This document shows positions 58,837 through 64,000 of a stretch of 64,000 nucleotides of DNA, piece by piece. Below the pieces are notes generated by a model that worked only from the letters and a program-made list of their open reading frames with translations, had not been told where the DNA came from and did not search any database. Each line of letters opens with the position of its first letter. Position 1 is the stretch's first letter. Source of the stretch: Eucalyptus grandis (lineage: Eukaryota; Streptophyta; Magnoliopsida; Myrtales; Myrtaceae); NCBI RefSeq assembly GCF_016545825.1, contig NC_052614.1:20602559-20666558 (forward strand), written 5' to 3'. A program made the translations under genes and the position numbers.

Positions 58837-59315
58837 GCTTTCCCTTGGACTTCCCATCCCTTGATCTCAGCCACTTTTCCCAGAGCCGCCTCCCACCGTT
58901 GCCTCATCTCGGCACCGTGCCTCTGCTCATGCTTCTTCAAGTCCTTCAGGTACAGTTTCGTCCTGAGCTTCACGTCGGTGGGCGTGACATCAAAGAAGAC
59001 GGGTAGGATCTCCGGCTTCCCAGTCGATCTATGGAGCTCCGTCACTCGAGCGAGCTCGCGAAGGCACCAAGCGCTCGAAGCATAGCCTCTGGAGAGGATC
59101 GGTATGCAGATCTTGGAGTTGCCGACCGCTCTCAGGAGATCGTCGATCCGATCACCAGCGTGAAGCTCTTCGTTGTCTCTGTAGGCGACGATCCCCTGGC
59201 CAACCATGGTCCAGTAGAGGCAGTCGGTGAAGGTGTTGCGAGTGTCGGGCCCTCTGAAACTCAAGAACACGTCGTACCGGGTCGCCGATGCGCTGGAACC
59301 ACCGGTTGCTGCCAT
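58837..59315 (-). CDS. TNL-B exon 1: TIR domain
   Basis: This exon has the same length as TNL-A exon 1 and is intact. It retains DVFLSFRG, the HAGDRIDDLL segment, ICIPILSRGYASSAWCLREL with the presumed catalytic Glu at residue 87, and the GWEVQGK end before a GTAAGT donor (58836-58831). Substitutions against TNL-A include FTDCLYWTMVGQG for FTDCLYRTMFGQG. With the frameshift in exon 2, this may be the only domain translated from the normal start. Confidence 0.93.
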
Positions 59316-59487
59316 GTTTTTGGGGGGCTTCTCTCGCAAAAGGTCTCTCTGTCTCGCTCTGGTTTTTGCCTGCTCGGAGTTGGAGCTGCGTCTTCGTTAG
59401 GGTTAGAAAGTAGAAATCATGTGCGAATGCACAAACCGATCTCAAGGAACCCCTCAAAAGCCCTCTTCCTTGAAATGGACCCACGCC

Positions 59488-59493
59488 CACGTG
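59488..59493. promoter_or_regulatory. G-box CACGTG upstream of TNL-B
   Basis: This sits at the same relative position as 34160-34165 upstream of TNL-A, 173 bp before the ATG. Confidence 0.45.
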
Positions 59494-59541
59494 CAAGATC
59501 CGGATATTCGAGCTTTTGGCCTGGATCGGCATCCGATGCTT

Positions 59542-59586
59542 AAAGTAAACAGAGTTCGACCAAAAAAAAAAAAAAAGTAAACAGAG
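59542..59586. mobile_element. minute retroposon-like insertion (7 bp plus 15 A) with 13-bp duplication
   Basis: AAAGTAAACAGAG (59542-59554) is followed by TTCGACC, a run of A and the same AAAGTAAACAGAG again (to 59586). TNL-A has a single copy of the duplicated word at this place (about 34215-34227) and no insert. A poly(A) tail with target-site duplication is the signature of LINE-driven insertion of an extremely truncated transcript. Confidence 0.7.
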
Positions 59587-59594
59587 AAGGACGT

Positions 59595-59607
59595 TTGACC
59601 CGGTCAA
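59595..59607. promoter_or_regulatory. inverted W-box pair TTGACCCGGTCAA upstream of TNL-B
   Basis: The same 13-mer as at 34235-34247, here about 280 bp upstream of the ATG because of the small insertion between it and the gene. It is preserved in both copies. Confidence 0.55.
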
Positions 59608-59609
59608 GC

Positions 59610-60929
59610 TCGAAAAATATTCCGAAATTCAATTTTTTTTCTTGTTTTTTGGACGGGCAGGTTAAATTCAATTCATCATCAGACTAAGCTGGGTAGCCAA
59701 ACCCATAACAAGTGGTCCCATTCAGCAAACCATTACTAGCAGCTTAGTAACTTGATTAGTAAACTACTCAAGCAACGACACTAGCTCCATTTTTGTTTTT
59801 ATGGTCTTTTTATTTGTTACTTGGTGTACATTTCACTTGAACATGTCTTTTCTTACAAATTTTCGATCATAAATAACCTATGATAAAGGAAATGTGATGC
59901 AATCGTGCAAGGGAGGAGTCGAAGGTCGTTTGAATAATAATATTCATAACTTCTTAGATGAATATAATAATGCGTCATAACATTATACTCATGATATGGG
60001 GAAATATGGCAAAGTAAACTTATAACTATATTTTTGTCTTGGATTGTATTAACCTAAAGATATGTTATAAGGAAATTAGCGGTGTAATAAGTGCAGAAAA
60101 TTGGATTCTAGAGCAAATTTCCTTTTTTGTTTCACATGTAAATTAAAGTTAAATTGAGAAAATATATACGCAATAGAAAATATAAATAAGTTCTGCCTAG
60201 CTTTTTTTTTTTTTTAAAGTAACATTCTTTCTTCTAAAGGTTCTGAAATCCATAGCGTCAGGGATTACTGAAGAAATTTTTTATATATGTGTACATGAAC
60301 ACTTGTAAGTATTGTCTCTGAAGATGACATGTACTTGTAGACTTTATAGCTCAAAAAGTCACCTTCTAATTGCAAAGATCGGCTTTCTTGCATTCTCCAT
60401 CAGGAATAAACAAAAAAAGAAATGCTGCCACGCAAGTTTTTCTTTGGGAAGACCAATTAAAATTACTTGACCATGGAGAGTCGGAGACCACCTGGAAGAG
60501 TACTAGGATCAATTTGAACAAAAGTAGAATTTCGACGACCAACTTCGAACATTCACTAAGAATTTTATTGCTAAAAATAATCTTATCCTAAAAGTTTCGT
60601 TTCACATCCACATACATATTTAGATTCAACAAGCATTTGTCCACCAGTGTACTTATCCAATTATATGTAATCTTATGTGATTACATAATAATTATATTTA
60701 TATCATTGGACGTGGGTGACGTCATCCCGTGAATATGACATTAGCCTTCACATACGTGAGCGTATCAATTTTGAGGCAAGTTCGTCCGTCCAACATTGCT
60801 TGAAAAGAGGGGAAAATAAAATAATCATTTTTTTATTAAATTAATTAGTTCATTTAATCAATTACTTATTAACAAAAAAAAAAAAAAGGATTCAGCATTT
60901 TCATTTGATATGGGCATTGGGCACCCATA
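59610..60929. other. duplicated upstream sequence of TNL-B
   Basis: This is collinear with 34250-35580: AT-rich, no gene recognised. Confidence 0.5.
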
Positions 60930-61480
60930 AAACGACACGCCGTCCACTTCGTCACCCACCTAGCCAGTCCTCTTTTTCTCTTTTCCCAATTTTTCGTTCC
61001 GTTCTGCCAATTCCAGATACTCCGAAACGACGTCGCTCTCTCGCTCTGCCTCTCTTCTTCTTCTATGTCCAGTGCTCGTCTGATCAAACGGCGAAGACCT
61101 GCAATCATCTGCGTGGACTCCCATTCCAAGCCATCCATCATCCCCCACCCACTACCACCGGTACACCTCCGAGTTCGCTAACCGGCCTAGATCCTCCACA
61201 CCTCCAACACCGTCAACGATTACTCACCCACTACCACCAGTACACCTCCGAGTTCGCTAACCGGCCCAGATCCTCCATACCTCCGACACCGTCAACGATT
61301 ACTCAAGCAACTTGTCCAGCTTCAGCTTTAATGCGCAAACTCAATGTTCGGTGGCTCCGACGACTAATAATGTGCAAAATTGGCGTAGTGGTGCTCCAAG
61401 TCATGTTGATAATGGAATAGGCGTTCCGTATGATTTTTCTCGTCTAAGCTAGGGGTGCACAAGAATTGCCAGAATTCTAA
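60930..61480 (+). pseudogene. unrecognised coding-like relic upstream of TNL-B
   Basis: Partner of 35580-36060. A plus-strand frame of 171 codons (60905-61420) is open here, but it is created partly by a 79-bp tandem duplication (61147-61225 and 61226-61304) and does not match the frame open in the first copy. Pro/Ser/Thr-rich. No family recognised. Confidence 0.35.
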
Positions 61481-61689
61481 AGAGACGAAAAAAAAAGAAA
61501 AAGAACGCAGGACAAAACAAAGAACTTAAATTGACCGTGCTTGGGCGGACTAAGAAAGAGGAGAAAGTGGAAGAAGAAGACGAAACAAATAAAAAAGAGG
61601 GACGCCAATGGGCACCACGTATGATCATGCTAACATTTGAAAAAGCAAAGGGTAATATGGTCAGAACACAGTGGAATGACTTGTACAAG

Positions 61690-62110
61690 CCAAATGAGGA
61701 GCGGGAAAAGCCTGACCCTTTAAAAAAAAAGGAGGGGAACATGTGGGACTAGGGAGAAGAAATTGAGGGCACAAGAAAACAATGGAGAGAAAGAGAAGGG
61801 AAAACAAGAGTGAGCGTAACGACGATAATAAAATAAGGGTGCGCCGGTGAGCAAAGACCCCATCACCTCCCGTTGTCGTTGAGTAAACTCCAACTCTTCT
61901 CGCAATTTCACAAGATTCCCAAATTCGATCGCCATTGTACATTTATTCACCTCTCCGTCACTTGCATTGGTCACCTTTTGTTTGTATAACTGAGCACAAA
62001 CACTTGGAAACATCTGAAAATGTGGTTTGTGGAGGAAAATGTCAAATTATGTTTTGAAATGAGGCCTAAAAGTTAAAAGTCTTTAGACTTTGATTTGGCC
62101 TGCCCTTCGA
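61690..62110. repeat. purine-rich R1-family block with conserved short frame
   Basis: This is collinear with 13640-14040. On the minus strand 61935-61880 reads MAIEFGNLVKLREELEFT, matching MAIEFGNIAKLRE at 13.86 kb, in a frame that soon breaks. Purine-rich tract at 61725-61830. Confidence 0.55.
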
Positions 62111-62126
62111 TTATAATTTGGTTTTC

Positions 62127-62935
62127 TGTTGGATATATAATCCAAGATTTGGTCAACAAGATATCAGAGGGCGGTGATTTTACATATACATCCAAGGTTT
62201 GACCTAACTAAGGCATAAAGTGAAGGACTCTATTTTGCACAAGAGATAGAGCTAAAGGGCCGCACAGTAAAGTTCCTGTCTTTAAGAGGAGCAAGAAACA
62301 CAGAGATTTGTGCAGAAAATTCGACATCTAATTGAGGCATTTTATAAGTGTTTCAATTCGCGAGGTAATTTTTAATGATTTATATATTGAACAATTATTT
62401 GAGATTAAATACTGTAAGATTATGTGTAATCTAGGATTAGGAAATTCTTGAGTATGTGGGGAGATTGTAACTCTATAATTCTCCGATTGAGTAATAAATT
62501 ATTTGCGATTGGCTCTTCCTGAGAAATAAATATGGATTATGGGACCGAAATACATAAATCCTTTTCGTGTTCTTTATTGATGCTTGTTGATTTCTCCTGT
62601 GGTTTTATTCTCTCGCTTTGATTTAATTGCAAAAATTTGTTAACTACCGAATTATTTTACAAAGGATTTTCTGGAATTTCTTTGAGACTATTGCTTGTTT
62701 GATCGATCTCTGGAAACACTGTTGTTGCAACTATATTGGAGCAAAAATATATTTGATTAGTTTAATGGGACAAACAACTTTGAATTGTAGAGTGTCAAGA
62801 TACTTGCACCATCAACAGCTAGGTATTGTCTAAGGTGTTGAATGGCAAGACGAAGTAGTCAAGAAACGATGAAAGATGTCAATAAATGATGAGTTAATGG
62901 AGGGGGCAAAGAGTATAATTATGTTAAACACATAA
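62127..62935 (+). mobile_element. Ty1/copia remnant: LTR-like segment and gag fragment
   Basis: This is collinear with 14048-14860. It opens TGTTGGATATATAATCC, runs through an LTR-like segment to about 62640, then a leader with the primer-binding region missing and a short gag relic. Frames are broken. Confidence 0.55.
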
Positions 62936-63430
62936 ACGGTATGCCTTCAAGACAACGTATCGAACAGCCCCTTAAAACAAAAATCTGAAAAATGGTGTGA
63001 TACAAACCCTAGAGGAAAGGGCCTTGAGAATTAGTAAGTCAGTTCGTTAAGTCTAAAAAGTCCAAAAAGCGCAGACTAGCCATGGAGCTTGGATACAGTT
63101 TCCGATCGGAGATCCATGGATCACAGACGGCATCTTCCCATGGCCTTTTGACTCTGAAAGCATCCTGAGTTCAGTGGAGTATTTTAAGGCATCCCCTGCT
63201 CTTTTTTGATATCACGACTATTGCTTCACTGGGCACTTGGTCACCCGATGCTATGGAGGGTCTCACTCCAGTATCCGCTTTGACTCATGCAGCGTCACCC
63301 TCATGAACTACAAGTTGCCGCCATCTCTAGACACTGCTAAAACAAAAGCACCTGTTTCAACTTAACCTGTGTCAACAAGCCCTCAGAAAAGATTGAAAAA
63401 TGAAGCTGATGGAGAAATTGGTCTGCAACT
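62936..63430. other. intergenic, no supported gene
   Basis: No conserved frame and no paralogue seen elsewhere in the window. Confidence 0.45.
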
Positions 63431-64000
63431 TCGTTTGCTAATCGCTGTCTAATGAGGAAAAAGAAGAGAGAGAAAGGGGAAAGTTTAGTCAATAGGAGGG
63501 GAACATGTGGGACAAAGAAGAAATTGAGGCATAAGAAGACAGAGGAAAGACAGAGATAAAAGAGAGAAGGAGACGGAAACGTCGGAAAGAATAGAACAAA
63601 ACAAGGGAGAGAGTGAGCGCCCGAAAGCAAGAGAGGAAAAGGGAAGAAGAAAACAGTGAGCGTTGCAGCTTAGAGAGAGAGAGGAAGCTACATGGGCGCT
63701 TTCTCTGTTTGAACTGCGTATGAAATCGACCTGGTTGGAGGATTTTGATTTGTTCAAATTCGGTACGCGCCTTGGTCCGAGTCAAATTTGGATTTCTTGG
63801 GTGGGGGAACTTGATTTTGTTTTATGTTGGAGACGATTATCTAAATTTAACTGGTTTGACAACTTAGCCTGTCTGTTCATATTGTGTATAAAGGAGGGTC
63901 TTCTTTTGGTCTTTTATATATTCTCACTTGTGGGGTCGGTAGGTTTGTCGTTGGAAGAAAAATGAACTCAGAAAAGCAAAGATAAAAGGTGGAGTTTTCC
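63430..64000 (+). repeat. purine-rich block and R1 repeat at right edge
   Basis: 63430-63660 is the purine-rich tract. 63655-64000 repeats 1-340 nearly base for base and is cut by the window end. Pyrimidine-rich minus-strand frames (63337-63785) are low-complexity artefacts of the tract. Confidence 0.65.

Larger units (their letters stand above)
54984..59315 (-). pseudogene. TNL-B, TIR-NBS-LRR resistance gene with a 1-nt frameshift before the P-loop
   Basis: This is the segmental-duplicate partner of TNL-A with the same four exons: 59315-58837 (TIR), 58325-57240 (NBS), 57100-56816 (linker), 56729-54984 (LRR). Exon 2 is 7 bp shorter than in TNL-A: 6 bp in frame near 58200 plus one base of a CCC run at about 58183. 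The single-base loss shifts the frame just before the P-loop, so the product as read would be about 255 residues (TIR domain plus a shifted tail). Everything after it is intact, including all NBS motifs and the complete LRR. Repairing one base would give a normal-length TNL of roughly 1,200 residues, so a sequencing error must be excluded before calling it a pseudogene. Confidence 0.88.
44565..61650. repeat. large segmental duplication, copy 2
   Basis: This is the partner of 20335-36250, in the same orientation. It retains about 1.12 kb (50304-51428) that is missing from copy 1. It carries copy-specific changes: a templated replacement at about 49081-49127, a small poly(A) insertion at 59555-59576 and a 79-bp tandem duplication at 61147-61304. 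It contains LRR module D and TNL-B. Confidence 0.9.

Noticed and set aside
59031..59543. 170-codon plus-strand frame antisense to the TNL-B TIR exon
   Set aside because: It is a shadow of the TIR exon and its leader; the TNL-A equivalent is shorter and differs.
63337..63785. Several overlapping minus-strand frames near the right end
   Set aside because: They are reverse reads of a purine-rich tract (Phe/Leu/Ser strings) repeated at five places in the window.

Overview
The window looks like nuclear DNA of a eudicot plant. It carries intron-containing TIR-NBS-LRR (TNL) resistance genes, which monocots lack, together with L1-type LINEs, Ty1/copia and Ty3/gypsy relics, hAT and PIF/Harbinger-like elements and AT-rich introns. 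The TNL proteins are of the flax L6-like type common in rosids. I suspect Myrtaceae (a eucalypt or relative), but that is inference from family resemblance only.

Layout. 1-20.3 kb is a graveyard of mobile elements and gene relics: a complete 1,012-bp hAT-type element (1298-2309), the 5' end of a lost TNL (2.6-2.9 kb), a Harbinger-like MITE (4655-5226), a 5'-truncated LINE with target-site duplication (5.67-6.09 kb), a long decayed LINE (8.4-12.1 kb), a TIR-exon relic (13.06-13.48 kb), copia remnants and a membrane-protein relic (18.9-19.3 kb). About 20.3-36.25 kb and 44.6-61.65 kb are two copies of one segmental duplication, offset by 24.2-25.4 kb and in the same orientation. Each copy carries, on the minus strand, a four-exon TNL gene (A: 33987-29649; B: 59315-54984). 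Just downstream is an LRR-only module made of the LRR exon plus a scrap of the preceding exon (C: 28235-26245; D: 53545-51546). 36.25-44.5 kb is a spacer with LINE tails, a gypsy integrase relic, an unrecognised decayed coding region and a third partial copy of a repeat unit that also lies inside both duplication copies. The right end repeats the sequence family seen at the left end, so the cluster probably continues beyond the window.

How the genes relate. TIR, NBS and LRR exons are joined at clean GT/AG sites, and the last two introns are phase 0. As read here both TNLs are broken, at opposite ends. TNL-A has intact TIR and NBS exons but a premature stop plus a 2-nt deletion early in its LRR exon. 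TNL-B has an intact LRR exon but lacks one base just before the P-loop. The LRR-only module D keeps an open frame of 580 codons while its sister C has at least seven single-base indels. That contrast, the shared inverted W-box pair upstream of both TNLs and a consensus splice donor about 0.2 kb downstream of each TNL stop are the points most worth following up.

Most of the remaining sequence is repeats. Many short open frames were judged to be chance and are not listed. No rRNA, tRNA or CRISPR was recognised.
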